A stretch of 64,000 nt of DNA from Psychrobacter sp. Cmf 22.2 (GCF_001921745.1 NZ_MRYA01000001.1:930001-994000), one strand, 5' to 3'. Numbered from the stretch's first letter, positions 17,416-27,191 are shown. Made by a program: numbers and translations. Notes: generated by a model from the letters alone, not told the origin.

Positions 17416-18366
17416 ATGATGAATCATATCCAATTAGAGAATATCAGCAAGATTTACAATGCCAATAGTACGCAAGCGCAGTCTGTATTGACGTTATTGG
17501 CTGAGGGTATGGACAGCATTAAGGTGAAAGAGCAAACCGGCTATTCGGTTGGGCTATATGATATTAATCTAAACGTTAAAGCGGGTGAGCTGCATTGTAT
17601 TATGGGATTGTCAGGCTCTGGCAAATCGACATTGATACGTCATATTAACCGCTTAATCGATCCAACCAGTGGCAAAATATGGGTAGATACTTCTATCAAT
17701 ACAAAAAATATTAATGCAAAAAACCCTGCTAATATCAAAAAACCTAACAATGATATTCAGTCAACTGCAACGACTACTGACATCAATAAAGCACCAGTGG
17801 GAAACGAAAAGTCATCTTCTGCGATTAATGTATTAGAGCTTGATGATAAAGGGTTGCAGCACTATCGCCAGCAAACCGTTAGCATGGTGTTCCAGCATTT
17901 TGGCTTGGTGCCTCATATGACCGTCATGCAAAACGTCGCTTATGGTTTGCGTGTCCGTAAAATGAGTGTAAGCGAGCGTCATGAGGTTGCTCGGCACTGG
18001 CTTAATGAAGTTGGACTGCCAAATTTAGAGCACAGCTATCCTGATGAGTTGTCAGGTGGTATGCAGCAGCGTGTTGGGCTGGCGCGCGCGCTGGCAACGG
18101 ACAATCCTATTTTGCTAATGGATGAAGCATTTTCTGCGCTTGATCCACTTATCCGTGCTCAATTGCAGGATCAGCTGCTTGAGCTACAAAAACGGCTAAA
18201 TAAGACCATTGTCTTTATCACGCATGATATCGACGAAGCAGTAAAAGTCGGTCAACGTATTAGTATCTTAAATGGGGGGCGTCTAGTGCAAACGGGTACA
18301 CCTCATGACTTACGCCACAATCCAGCCGACGACTATGTCGCCCAGTTTATGAGTGCTAAAGCCTAG
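17416..18366 (+). CDS. Glycine betaine/proline ABC importer, ATP-binding subunit (ProV-like)
   Basis: 316 aa ABC ATPase. Walker A GLSGSGKST (about residues 63-71), Q-loop SMVFQHFGLVPH, signature LSGGMQQRVGLARAL, Walker B ILLMDEAFSALD and the switch His in FITHDIDEA are all present. The N-terminal LLAEGMDSIKVKEQTGYSVGL is typical of ProV/OpuAA. Unlike E. coli ProV it ends soon after the ATPase domain and has no CBS pair, so ionic-strength gating by CBS domains is not expected. A low-complexity insertion of about 40 residues, rich in Asn, Lys, Thr and Ser (about 95-137), sits between Walker A and the Q-loop. It follows the binding-protein/permease gene and is probably in the same operon. Confidence 0.92.
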   Translation: MMNHIQLENISKIYNANSTQAQSVLTLLAEGMDSIKVKEQTGYSVGLYDINLNVKAGELHCIMGLSGSGKSTLIRHINRLIDPTSGKIWVDTSINTKNINAKNPANIKKPNNDIQSTATTTDINKAPVGNEKSSSAINVLELDDKGLQHYRQQTVSMVFQHFGLVPHMTVMQNVAYGLRVRKMSVSERHEVARHWLNEVGLPNLEHSYPDELSGGMQQRVGLARALATDNPILLMDEAFSALDPLIRAQLQDQLLELQKRLNKTIVFITHDIDEAVKVGQRISILNGGRLVQTGTPHDLRHNPADDYVAQFMSAKA

Positions 18367-18547
18367 AGCAGGTTAAACATTTATAAATTTAAAAAATATA
18401 AGTCAGCTCAAAGCAGTTTTTTAGTCTTTGGAAAAGCGTATAGCCAACAAATAAATTTTTCTCAGTTATGTATGTTTATCTATTTTATTTAGGATTGACG
18501 ATATCGATGGTATTGAATACTCCAAAATGAAAATTAAGGAAACCATC

Positions 18548-19213
18548 ATGGATAATTTTGAAGAACTAAGGCAGCAAATGATAGATCGTCAACTTGCGGC
18601 TCGCGGCATTCACGATCAAACGGTGCTTAATGCGCTGGGTACGGTACCACGTGAAGCATTCATACCTACAGACCTCGTCGAATTTGCTTATAGGGATTCA
18701 CCCCTACCTATTGAAGAAAACCAGACCATCTCACAACCCTTTATTGTTGCACTGATGACGGCGGCCCTTGAGTTGAAGTCGGATGACTGTGTACTCGAAG
18801 TCGGTACAGGGTCGGGATATGCTGCAGCTGTGCTTGCGGAGATTTGTGAGCATGTTTATACCATTGAGCGCCACAAAGCTTTGGCAGATACTGCCCAGAT
18901 GAGACTAAAACAATTAGGGTATACCAATATTCAGGTCAAGCATGGCGATGGGACACTTGGTTGGGTAGATCATGCCCCTTTTGATGCCATTATAGTTGCA
19001 GCAGGAGGGCCTGAAGCGCCGCAAGCCCTCAAAGAACAGCTAGCCGTCGGCGGGCGTATGGTCATTCCCGTGGGCGCATCTTTGAATTCTCAAAAACTGG
19101 TTCGTATTCGGCGTATCAATGAAAATGAATATGAGACAGAAGATTTGGGAGGTGTTCGTTTTGTACCTCTGATTGGTGCAACAGGTTGGCAGGAGAAAAG
19201 CAATGAAAGCTAA
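18548..19213 (+). CDS. pcm: Protein-L-isoaspartate O-methyltransferase
   Basis: About 221 aa from ATG 18548, which has AAGGA seven bases upstream; ATG 18527 in the same frame lacks a site. It methylates L-isoaspartyl residues of aged proteins using S-adenosylmethionine. Visible motifs: MIDRQLAARGI, VPREAFIP, NQTISQPFIVALM, the SAM-binding VLEVGTGSGYAAAVLAE, and FDAIIVAAGGPEAP. The stop overlaps the start of the next gene by 11 nt, suggesting translational coupling with the erythromycin-esterase-family protein. In many gammaproteobacteria pcm sits with surE and rpoS; that context is absent here. Confidence 0.95.
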   Translation: MDNFEELRQQMIDRQLAARGIHDQTVLNALGTVPREAFIPTDLVEFAYRDSPLPIEENQTISQPFIVALMTAALELKSDDCVLEVGTGSGYAAAVLAEICEHVYTIERHKALADTAQMRLKQLGYTNIQVKHGDGTLGWVDHAPFDAIIVAAGGPEAPQALKEQLAVGGRMVIPVGASLNSQKLVRIRRINENEYETEDLGGVRFVPLIGATGWQEKSNES

Positions 19214-20516
19214 TAGAAGTTTGTCTGAATTGATTGGTCAATCAAGTGAGCATTTTAAAAGTGTTGATGATGTTAACCTAGATAATCTCATGGAGCGTAT
19301 CGGAGATAGTCGTGTAGTACTGCTTGGTGAGGCGTCACATGGTACGGCTGAATTTTATGACATGCGAGCTCGTATAACCAAGGAGCTTATAGAAAAGAAA
19401 GGTTTTACTATTGTCACTGCTGAAGCTGATTGGCCAGATGCTGCGCATATCAATCATTATATTCGGGGTAGAGAACATGATGCTTTGCGGCAGAATAAAC
19501 CTTTTTCTAGGTTCCCTACTTGGATGTGGGCAAACAAATCAATGCTTGAATTTACCCACTGGCTCCATGCCTACAATAAAAAAACTGAATCTTCAGAACA
19601 AAAAATAGGTTTTTATGGTTTAGATTTATACAGCTTATATAGCTCTATTGACAGAGTATTAGATTATTTACAAAAAGTGGATCCTAAGACAGCAGAAATT
19701 GCTCGCGAGCGCTACGACTGTCTGATGCCGTGGGAAGACGATCCTTCTTTATACAGTCGTGCGATGATAACCGAGCAACATAAAAGTTGTGAAGTGGAAG
19801 TACTCAACAATCTACAGGATTTACTCAAGATAGAGTTAGAGTGTTCTGTTGCCAATGGTGAACAATTTTTTGATGCCAAACAAAATGCCAAGCTAATAGC
19901 CGATGCCGAACGTTATTATCGTACTGTGTATTATGCCAAAAACAACTCATGGAACCAGCGTGATCATCATATGTTTGAAACATTGCAGGCAGTGCTTGAG
20001 TTTAGAGGCGCCCAATCAAAGGCTGTTGTTTGGGCACATAACTCCCACCTTGGTGATGCTCGGGCAACCCAAATGAGTGCACGTGGCGAATTAAACATAG
20101 GCCAATTGGCGCGGCAAGAATACGGTGACAAAGTCTATAACATAGGTTTTGGCACCGATCATGGTACGGTGGCCGCTGCGTCTAGCTGGGGCGGACCCAT
20201 GGAGATAAAACAAGTACAGCCTTCACATATTGACAGTTATGAACGTGTTTTTCATGAGGTTGCTACTGATAATTTTCTTTTACCATTGCGCTATCCACTG
20301 CATGAAGACATTCGTAAAAAATTGCTTCCAGAGCGTTTAGAGCGAGCGATAGGCGTCATCTATAGACCTGAAACTGAGTTACAGAGTCATTATTTTTATG
20401 CCTCTTTGCCAGCCCAGTTCGATGAGTATATCTGGTTTGATAAAACGCGTGCCGTTGAAGCGTTGCCCAAACAGCGGGAGGAAGGAGCATTTGATACATT
20501 CCCATTTGGTTATTGA
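19203..20516 (+). CDS. Erythromycin esterase family protein
   Basis: 437 aa from ATG 19203, which has AGGAG with good spacing and overlaps the pcm stop by 11 nt. The EreA/EreB/succinoglycan-biosynthesis family is recognised by LLGEASHGTAEFYDMRA (active-site His and Glu), FTIVTAEADWPDA, FYGLDLYSLYSS, and VVWAHNSHLGDARATQM. The family hydrolyses or otherwise acts on esters, but most chromosomal members have no demonstrated macrolide activity. Coupling to pcm points to a role in protein or metabolite repair; this is inference only. I would not call this a resistance gene. Confidence 0.88.
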   Translation: MKANRSLSELIGQSSEHFKSVDDVNLDNLMERIGDSRVVLLGEASHGTAEFYDMRARITKELIEKKGFTIVTAEADWPDAAHINHYIRGREHDALRQNKPFSRFPTWMWANKSMLEFTHWLHAYNKKTESSEQKIGFYGLDLYSLYSSIDRVLDYLQKVDPKTAEIARERYDCLMPWEDDPSLYSRAMITEQHKSCEVEVLNNLQDLLKIELECSVANGEQFFDAKQNAKLIADAERYYRTVYYAKNNSWNQRDHHMFETLQAVLEFRGAQSKAVVWAHNSHLGDARATQMSARGELNIGQLARQEYGDKVYNIGFGTDHGTVAAASSWGGPMEIKQVQPSHIDSYERVFHEVATDNFLLPLRYPLHEDIRKKLLPERLERAIGVIYRPETELQSHYFYASLPAQFDEYIWFDKTRAVEALPKQREEGAFDTFPFGY

Positions 20517-20644
20517 GGACACATTTTAGGCAATCGTAGTAATTTTGCTGTAATCAACAGCGAGTTCTGAAAAAAACAACAAACTTCGTTATACTTGACC
20601 TTTTATTGATGACTCATGAGCAGTAAGCGTTCTGAGCTTATCGA

Positions 20645-20676
20645 TCACCTATTATGTCGCTTTAAGTGTTAGGTGA
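20645..20676. repeat. Inverted repeat upstream of pncB
   Basis: TCACCTA (20645-20651) and TAGGTGA (20670-20676) are exact inverted repeats separated by 18 nt, 37 nt before the pncB ATG. Could be an operator or a weak terminator for the pcm operon; there is no strong T-tract next to it. Confidence 0.35.
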
Positions 20677-20712
20677 CGTCTATTTCTTATTTTTGCGTTT
20701 TAAGGCCCTAGC

Positions 20713-21939
20713 ATGACCGTTACCTATGCACCTATTATTACCTCATTACTTGATAACGATTTGTACAAATTTACCATGTTACAAGCCATGCTACATCAGT
20801 TTCCACAGACGCACGGGGTTTATCGTTTTCGTTGCCGTAATAATAAAGACACCGCTTATCCGCTAGCAGATATTAAAGCGTCACTAGAGCAGCAGCTCGA
20901 CAGTTTGTGTGAATTGCGGTTTTTAGAAGACGAATTGGCATATTTACGGGGGTTGCGTTTTATTCGTTCAGACTTCGTGGATTATCTTGAGCTGTTTCAG
21001 CTAAAGCGTCGATTTATTACGGTAAGTACTGATGCAAAAGGCAGGTTATGTATCGATATTGAAGGACCGATGATACAAGCGATGTTCTTTGAAGTGTTTG
21101 TATTAGCCATCGTGAATGAGCTGTATTTTAATGCGTTGTCTGATCCTAGTGTGATTAAAGAAGGCCAACGTAGGCTGGATGCAAAAGTTGCCTTGTTGCA
21201 TCATTATGCAATAGAACAAGCCCAATACAGCCATGATACGCCGCCCTTTATTGTCGCTGATTTTGGTACTCGCCGACGTTTTAGCAAAGCTTGGCAAGCG
21301 CATGTGGTTGAGACTCTACACAAGGCTGCCCCAAAGATAGTAGGCGGTACCTCTAATGTGTATCTGGCAAAAAACTTAGGGATGACGCCAATCGGCACAA
21401 TGGCACATGAGTTTATGCAAGCGTTTCAAGCGTTAGATGTACGTCTTCGAGATTCACAAAAAGCGGCTCTTGAAGCCTGGGTTCACGAGTATCGTGGCGA
21501 CTTGGGTATTGCCCTAACAGATGTCGTTGGTATGGATGCATTCTTACGCGACTTTGATTTGTATTTTGCCAAGCTATTTGATGGCCTGCGTCATGATAGC
21601 GGAGATCCCTATATTTGGGGTGATAAGGCAATCGCTCATTATAAAAAATTAAAGATAGATCCCAAGACCAAAATTTTGACCTTTAGTGATGGTCTGAATC
21701 TCAATAAGGCGTGGGAGCTGCATCAGTATTTTAAAGATCGTATCAAAACCAGCTTTGGCATCGGCACCAATCTCACCAATGATATGGGCATCACGCCAAT
21801 TAATATCGTTCTTAAACTGGTTGAATGCAATGGGCAGCCAGTTGCTAAACTGTCTGATAGCCCAGGCAAGACGATGATCAATAATAATACCTATCTTGCC
21901 TATCTACGCCAAGTCTTTGAGGTTGATGAGCCAGAGTAG
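20713..21939 (+). CDS. pncB: Nicotinate phosphoribosyltransferase
   Basis: 408 aa. It converts nicotinate and PRPP to nicotinate mononucleotide, the entry step of NAD salvage (Preiss-Handler route). Recognised from [21 protein letters not shown] at the N-terminus, [33 protein letters not shown] with the phosphorylated-His region, LRHDSGDPY and [10 protein letters not shown] near the phosphate site. The length matches the family (about 400 aa). It stands alone and converges with xseB, whose stop codon is only 7 nt away, so transcripts from the two sides must overlap. Confidence 0.97.
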   Translation: MTVTYAPIITSLLDNDLYKFTMLQAMLHQFPQTHGVYRFRCRNNKDTAYPLADIKASLEQQLDSLCELRFLEDELAYLRGLRFIRSDFVDYLELFQLKRRFITVSTDAKGRLCIDIEGPMIQAMFFEVFVLAIVNELYFNALSDPSVIKEGQRRLDAKVALLHHYAIEQAQYSHDTPPFIVADFGTRRRFSKAWQAHVVETLHKAAPKIVGGTSNVYLAKNLGMTPIGTMAHEFMQAFQALDVRLRDSQKAALEAWVHEYRGDLGIALTDVVGMDAFLRDFDLYFAKLFDGLRHDSGDPYIWGDKAIAHYKKLKIDPKTKILTFSDGLNLNKAWELHQYFKDRIKTSFGIGTNLTNDMGITPINIVLKLVECNGQPVAKLSDSPGKTMINNNTYLAYLRQVFEVDEPE

Positions 21940-21946
21940 CGACTGT

Positions 21947-22192
21947 CTAAAGATCGTTATTCTCTGTTTTTTCTTCTTCAGCAAAGGCTGCATCTAGTGC
22001 TTGTTGTACCGCATTGATACGAGTTTCGCAAACACGATAAGCAGCGATTGACTCTTCAACCGTTGTCATTAGATTATCAATATCTGGCTCATCTTGCTGT
22101 TGTAGTTCAGCAGCATTGGTTTTTAGAATATCGTAAGCCGCCTTAAAGGTTTTTGGGGCGGCTTTTTTGCGTCGACGAGTAGGGGTTGTCAT
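21947..22192 (-). CDS. xseB: Exodeoxyribonuclease VII small subunit
   Basis: 81 aa, the usual size. Motif: TFKAAYDILKTNAAELQQ, a ...EESIAAYRVCETRINAVQQAL helix and an acidic tail (EEEKTEN). It binds the large subunit to form the enzyme that degrades single-stranded DNA from both ends. The large-subunit gene xseA lies upstream on the same strand with a 75-nt gap. The N-terminus carries a basic TRRRKKAAPK patch. Identification rests on both the sequence and the neighbour. Confidence 0.9.
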   Translation of the reverse strand: MTTPTRRRKKAAPKTFKAAYDILKTNAAELQQQDEPDIDNLMTTVEESIAAYRVCETRINAVQQALDAAFAEEEKTENNDL

Positions 22193-22267
22193 AAGGTTTC
22201 CTAATTTCTTGTAATGGTCTGAGTAGATAACATGGTTTGAGTAAGTAAATAATTATTAAAAACTGTT

Positions 22268-23818
22268 TTATGATTCGGTTAGCGTATTAGCAGATTCTGT
22301 CATCTTGTTATTAGTTTTGATATCAATAATCTGCGCTTTTGCTTTACCGTCTTTTAAGACAATATGAATGGTCTGCTCAGGATAAAGCTGCGTACTGCTG
22401 GTGAGTAACTGCTTATCTTTTGCGTCAGTCAGCATGGTATAGCCTTGTTTGAGTACGCGAGACGGACGATGCAGTAGTACAATATCACGTAAATATTCGC
22501 TATTGCGCTGAGCTTGTATGACGTGCTGCTGAGCATTTAACATAGCAGATTTTTGATAATCCCTACTATTTGTGGCAGCGATTGATAATTGCTGATAAGC
22601 AGAGGATTGGGTCTGCGCGCGTAGCTCGCTTGTTCGTCTTGCTGCTTGCTTTACTTGGCGCTGTGCGCTTTGCTGAATGCTACGCCACGCATAATCACTA
22701 TCTTTTTGCAGTGCGGTTAGTTGACCAATCGTTTGCGATTGTATTTGGCTTAGTTGTCGTGACGTTTTTTGTTCGGCCATATTCAACTGGCGCTTTGCTG
22801 CTTGCTTGATTTGTGCTTGGTATTGAAGCGTCTGAGTGATTAGTTGGGCTAAATGACTACTGATTGCGGCGATTACTTTTGATGGTGTATCAAAGCTGGT
22901 ATGTGCCACCTCATCTAAGATAACTTTGTCACGCTCATGACCGATACCGACCCACACAGGGATCGGCTGCTCGGCCACCAATGCTGCTAGCTCATAGTCA
23001 TTGAGATAAGCTAAATCGCCAACGGCACCGCCGCCGCGAATAATCACTAATAAATCTGGCAACCGTTGATAAGTATCGTAAAATTGCTGTTGGGCACTGA
23101 CAATTGCTTGACGGATCTCGCTTGGTGCATGATTGCCCTGAAAGGTAGCATGATGATAATGAAACTGACACGCACCAGTGCTGGCTAAGCGGTCTGCATC
23201 GGCTTGAAAGTCTCCCAATCCTGCGGCCTTTTCGGGTGCGATGACCAGCACATGCTCGATATCAAATGGCGTAGGCAGCTGCTGATTCAGGTGTAACAAA
23301 CCTTCACCAGTCAAGCGGTCGACCATCTCTGCATATTGCCGCGCCAAGTCTCCTAATGTATAGCTGGGATCAATGTCTTCGATAGTGAGCGAGAAGCCAT
23401 ATTGCGCATGAAAACCTGCCGATACTTTGAGCAGTACCGTTAAATCGCGCTCAAGCGCCATACCTGTTGCGCGTTCAAACTTCGTTAAGACGCGGGCGGC
23501 TTTAAAGCGCCATAAGTTACCACGGCAGCTTGCGATAACTTTGCCATCGTCGTCTTTTTCTGCCAATTCAAAGTAATAATGTCCACCTTTGCTAGACAGA
23601 TTACGAATTTCTGCTTTTACCCACACGCGATGATTAAAGGTTTGTTTGATGACCATATCAACGGCTGATAGATAATCGCTAAGACGCAGAACGGTGTCTT
23701 CTAAATTGACTTCAGGACTGTTTTCTTGCTCAGCGAGCTCAGCTTCCAATGTCGCCAAATCCTTGGCAGGTGCCAATACTTTCGCTTGTTTGATATTTGA
23801 GAGATTGGGTTTGCGCAT
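22268..23818 (-). CDS. xseA: Exodeoxyribonuclease VII large subunit
   Basis: 516 aa, somewhat longer than E. coli XseA (about 456 aa) at both ends. Order: an N-terminal tail, an OB-fold (VWVKAEIRNLSSKGGHYYFELAEKDD), the catalytic domain with VIIRGGGAVGDL, VGIGHERDKVILDEVAHTSFDTPS (acidic active site), then a long Gln-rich coiled coil (about residues 325-440) that binds XseB subunits. It cleaves single-stranded DNA into short oligonucleotides and takes part in mismatch repair. Co-directional with xseB. Confidence 0.96.
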   Translation of the reverse strand: MRKPNLSNIKQAKVLAPAKDLATLEAELAEQENSPEVNLEDTVLRLSDYLSAVDMVIKQTFNHRVWVKAEIRNLSSKGGHYYFELAEKDDDGKVIASCRGNLWRFKAARVLTKFERATGMALERDLTVLLKVSAGFHAQYGFSLTIEDIDPSYTLGDLARQYAEMVDRLTGEGLLHLNQQLPTPFDIEHVLVIAPEKAAGLGDFQADADRLASTGACQFHYHHATFQGNHAPSEIRQAIVSAQQQFYDTYQRLPDLLVIIRGGGAVGDLAYLNDYELAALVAEQPIPVWVGIGHERDKVILDEVAHTSFDTPSKVIAAISSHLAQLITQTLQYQAQIKQAAKRQLNMAEQKTSRQLSQIQSQTIGQLTALQKDSDYAWRSIQQSAQRQVKQAARRTSELRAQTQSSAYQQLSIAATNSRDYQKSAMLNAQQHVIQAQRNSEYLRDIVLLHRPSRVLKQGYTMLTDAKDKQLLTSSTQLYPEQTIHIVLKDGKAKAQIIDIKTNNKMTESANTLTES

Positions 23819-24002
23819 AATAGGAGACCAAAGGTAAAGAGAGGTTAAAAGCTGGGTGTTTGTAGTCTGTTTGTTTATAAATTGGTTATTTTAGACTAAA
23901 TAAGATGGGCTAAACATTTAACACGACAGTTTAACCCAAAAACGGGCTTACAAAAAGAGAGGACAGTGACGCTGCAATTAACCTATTTTGTCTGTTATGG
24001 AC

Positions 24003-24371
24003 TTACTGGCAACGAAAGTTGATCTTGTATTCATAATCGTCGCTACGGGACAAGTCTGGCGTACCAGTGCCGAAGATTGAGCCGATAACGGCACCCGCTT
24101 GACCGACCATACGACCAGTGCGCTCATCCAAGATACCGTTATACGTCACTTTATCATCAACGATAATCACTTGCTTACCTTTGCAAGTCTTTTGCGCGCT
24201 GTCTATCGCATTTTGCTGAGCCTTTACCTTTGTATCTGCAATACCAGTCGTTTCATAAATAGAGTTGGCACGCTGAATAACAGGTGATGAAGGCGTACTT
24301 TGACAAGCGCTTAGGGCAAGAGCTGCGGTGACAGTAGCCGTTAATAGAGTGGTTTTGTTAAAAGTATTCAT
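24003..24371 (-). CDS. Small lipoprotein, function unknown
   Basis: 122 aa. A signal peptide ends in the lipobox LSAC (Cys about residue 23), so the mature protein should be lipid-anchored, probably in the outer membrane. The mature part is short (about 100 aa), with a predicted glycine-rich hydrophobic turn (MVGQAGAVIGSIFGTG), two further Cys residues (QKTCKGKQVIIVDD and the C-terminal FRC) that could form a disulphide, and a C-terminal YEYKINFRCQ. I cannot name a family with confidence. It is divergent from the downstream hydrolase gene and stands alone. Confidence 0.75.
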   Translation of the reverse strand: MNTFNKTTLLTATVTAALALSACQSTPSSPVIQRANSIYETTGIADTKVKAQQNAIDSAQKTCKGKQVIIVDDKVTYNGILDERTGRMVGQAGAVIGSIFGTGTPDLSRSDDYEYKINFRCQ

Positions 24372-24542
24372 AAGTTATTCCTAGTTTTTATATGTTAAGC
24401 ACGAAAATTTACCACTTACTCAAAACAATTGATTATAACAAGCAAAAGTCAAACAAACAGCAACAGTACACAGCAAATCACTTGAAATATAAATCATATC
24501 TAGGATAATTAACATATCTATTCTTAATTAATAAGTAAGTCT

Positions 24543-25202
24543 ATGCAATTGATTCCTGCTCCGGCTGGTGTGCTTGAAGTTGACGCACTATGGCAACAAG
24601 GTAACCCTAATGATCCAGATACCGATACAGTGGCGCTGCTTTGTCACCCTAATCCACTTTTTGACGGTACGATGAATAATAAAGTGGTCACGACCATGTA
24701 CCGTTTTGCCCGTGACAGTGGTATGCATGTAGTACGTTTTAACTTTCGCGGAGTCGGGCAGTCGACCGGTGAGCATGATTATGCTGATGGTGAAGTGGTA
24801 GATGCAATGACCGTGTTACAATGGATTGCAGAACAAAGCGCTGCACGTAAGCTATGGCTTGGTGGTTTCTCTTTTGGCGGCTATGTGACAGCGCGCGTCG
24901 CTGAGCAAGTGCTTGAGGCCTCTCATATTTGGGGATTGAGTGATTTTGAAGTTGTAAAAATCGCCCTTATCGCACCGTCAGTAGAAAAGAACGACAGCAG
25001 CGATCTGAATTTGCCTGCTGATAAAGCCTTTGAGATCTATGGTAATGCTGATGAAGTGATTGAGCCTCAATACATGCAGGCATTTGCTGAACGTTTAGGT
25101 ATTAGTGTCAGTGTGGTAGATGGCGCAGGTCATTTTTTTCACGGGCGTTTGTCTGAGCTCAAAGGTTTATTAGAAGAGCACAGCTTTGGTAGTGGTACAT
25201 AG
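24543..25202 (+). CDS. Alpha/beta hydrolase (CocE/NonD-like, short form)
   Basis: 219 aa. Motifs: CHPNPLFDGTMNNKVV at the oxyanion side, VVRFNFRGVGQSTGEHDY, the nucleophile elbow GGFSFGGYVTARVA (Ser in G-F-S-F-G), the acid region FEIYGNADEVI and the catalytic His in GAGHFFHGRL. This is the pattern of small serine hydrolases often annotated as alpha/beta hydrolases of the KANL3/Tex30-like group. Substrate unknown. It precedes zapE by 117 nt on the same strand; the link may be positional only. Confidence 0.85.
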   Translation: MQLIPAPAGVLEVDALWQQGNPNDPDTDTVALLCHPNPLFDGTMNNKVVTTMYRFARDSGMHVVRFNFRGVGQSTGEHDYADGEVVDAMTVLQWIAEQSAARKLWLGGFSFGGYVTARVAEQVLEASHIWGLSDFEVVKIALIAPSVEKNDSSDLNLPADKAFEIYGNADEVIEPQYMQAFAERLGISVSVVDGAGHFFHGRLSELKGLLEEHSFGSGT

Positions 25203-25319
25203 ATTTTACCTATTAGTTTTATTTATTAGCATTACTCTTAATTATAACTGGTTCTCAGTTTTGTCGCGATATGGTGAAGCAGAGTTAACGGGTTACTTTA
25301 TTATTTATTTTGTCTAACG

Positions 25320-26438
25320 ATGAGTCGCATTATGAGATTATCTCCATTGCAACGCTACGAGCAAGCCATCAGTACTGATGAGTTTACTCGAGATGAGCAG
25401 CAATACCAGGCTATGAGCTACCTTGATGAGCTTTATCATCAGCTCAATAATAGCGCTGAACAAAAAAAGGGCTTTTTTAGCTTTTTAAAGTCCAAACCTG
25501 CCGCGCCAAAAGGTCTGTATATGTGGGGCGGTGTTGGCCGTGGTAAAACATGGATGATGGACATGTTTTATGACTCTTTAACGATTGAGCGTAAGATGCG
25601 TCAGCATTTTCATCATTTTATGCAGCGTGTACATAGCGAGCTCAATACGTTACAAGGTCAAAGTGATCCGTTAGAAAAAGTCGCTGATATTATTCATGCA
25701 GAAGCAGTGATTATCTGTTTCGATGAGTTTTTTGTCTCGAATGTTTCTGATGCGATGATCTTAGGGGATTTGTTTACTATGTTGTTTAACCGCGGTGTTA
25801 CCTTGGTTGCCACCTCTAATATTGAGCCATCGGGCTTGTATAAAGATGGCTTACATCGCGATCGTTTCTTACCCGCCATTGCCGAAGTTGAGCGTCATAC
25901 TACCGTGATGAATATTGACTCAGGCATTGATTACCGTTTGCGTGTATTGCAGCAAGCAGAGCTGTACAAGTCGCCGATGACCAAAGGCAATCATCACTGG
26001 CTTGCCAACCGTTTTGCCAGCTTATCTAATAACCAAAAAATCAGTAATGAGCCCATCGTTATTAACGGCCGTGAAATAAAAATTAATGCGCGTACCGAAG
26101 ATATTTTATTTTGTGACTTCCGGCATCTATGCATGGAGCCGCGTTCTGCCTCTGACTTTATTGAGATTGCTAAGCAATTCAACACCGTACTGGTCAACGC
26201 AGTACCAGCACTAGATGATGACTTGCGTGATCCTACTCGTCGTTTTATTTATTTGGTTGATGAGTTCTATGATCGCCGTGTCAAGCTATTGGTACGAGCT
26301 GAACAGTCTATTCTAGAATTGTACCAAGGAGAAAAGTTAGCATTTGAGATTGAGCGTACGCGCTCACGCTTGCTTGAGATGCAATCAGAAGACTATCTAA
26401 AAATGGAACATCGTGTTGAAAGCGTTGATGCTGCATGA
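25320..26438 (+). CDS. zapE: Cell division ATPase ZapE (AFG1 family)
   Basis: 372 aa, the family's usual length. P-loop ATPase with Walker A in GLYMWGGVGRGKTWMMDMF, Walker B in VIICFDEFFVSNVSDAM, sensor LVATSNIEPSGLYKDGLHRDRFLPAI, and the C-terminal RFIYLVDEFYDRRVKLL. ZapE interacts with FtsZ and destabilises Z-ring polymers in E. coli; the mitochondrial orthologue is AFG1/LACE1. ATG 25332 is an alternative start four codons in. No oddity in the domain. Confidence 0.94.
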   Translation: MSRIMRLSPLQRYEQAISTDEFTRDEQQYQAMSYLDELYHQLNNSAEQKKGFFSFLKSKPAAPKGLYMWGGVGRGKTWMMDMFYDSLTIERKMRQHFHHFMQRVHSELNTLQGQSDPLEKVADIIHAEAVIICFDEFFVSNVSDAMILGDLFTMLFNRGVTLVATSNIEPSGLYKDGLHRDRFLPAIAEVERHTTVMNIDSGIDYRLRVLQQAELYKSPMTKGNHHWLANRFASLSNNQKISNEPIVINGREIKINARTEDILFCDFRHLCMEPRSASDFIEIAKQFNTVLVNAVPALDDDLRDPTRRFIYLVDEFYDRRVKLLVRAEQSILELYQGEKLAFEIERTRSRLLEMQSEDYLKMEHRVESVDAA

Positions 26439-26534
26439 TTGTGTCTTTTAGTATAGCTATTAGAATTCAGCTAGTAATAAATAGTCATCTATAAAATAAC
26501 ACGAGTACTGAACAATAATAACTAAGGACAGACG

Positions 26535-27191
26535 ATGAATGTATCTGATGATAAAAAAGACAAAAGTAATGCAGAGACGATTGTTGACAATACAGAGACC
26601 AATGACACAGGCTACACCAGCACTCAATTGATCGACTGGATTAATTCAAGACGCAGTATGGGAAATCTAGCCACTCCAGCGCCAACTCGTGCACAAATCC
26701 AAGAGGCTATCGCATGCGCTGCAACAGCACCTGATCACAAAAAGCTTCGTCCATGGCGCTTTATTGTGACCGAAGGCGATGCTCGACATGAGCTAGGTCT
26801 TGCTCTTCTTGAAGCTGCAAAAGCAAAAGCGGTGCAAGATGGTGAAGAATTGACTGAAAAGACCATCAAAAAAACTCGCAACATGCCATTGCGTGCGCCC
26901 CTTATTGTTACCGTAGTGACTCAAATGCAAGCACACAAAAAAGTCCCGCCTTTTGAGCAAATGTTAAGCGCAGGCGCTGCTGTGCAAAATTTGATTTTGG
27001 CTCTAAAAGCGCAAGGCTATAGTACTGTATGGCGCACTGGATTACTGTGTAACGAGCCTGCGGTAAAAGCGTATTTCGATGTCGGTCCAGATGATTATGT
27101 CACAGCTTTTGTTTATACTGGCACCAGTCCTAAGGATGAGCCAAAACGCAAACCTATTGATATCGAACCGTTAGTACGCTTTGAATCATAA
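26535..27191 (+). CDS. Nitroreductase family protein (YdjA-like)
   Basis: 218 aa. FMN-dependent oxidoreductase fold recognised by INSRRSMGNLATPAPTRAQI, AACAATAPDHKKLRPWRFIV (flavin-binding and dimer interface), SAGAAVQNLILALKAQGYSTVW and the C-terminal AFVYTGTSP. It resembles the minimal YdjA group, which lacks some surface helices of NfsB. About 25 polar residues precede the domain. The natural substrate of YdjA-type proteins is unknown. It stands between zapE and gpsA on the same strand, separated by about 100 nt on each side. Confidence 0.88.
   Translation: MNVSDDKKDKSNAETIVDNTETNDTGYTSTQLIDWINSRRSMGNLATPAPTRAQIQEAIACAATAPDHKKLRPWRFIVTEGDARHELGLALLEAAKAKAVQDGEELTEKTIKKTRNMPLRAPLIVTVVTQMQAHKKVPPFEQMLSAGAAVQNLILALKAQGYSTVWRTGLLCNEPAVKAYFDVGPDDYVTAFVYTGTSPKDEPKRKPIDIEPLVRFES

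Noticed and set aside
19203..20516. Calling the erythromycin-esterase-family gene a macrolide resistance gene
   Set aside because: It is chromosomal, coupled to pcm, and most members of this family have no shown macrolide activity.
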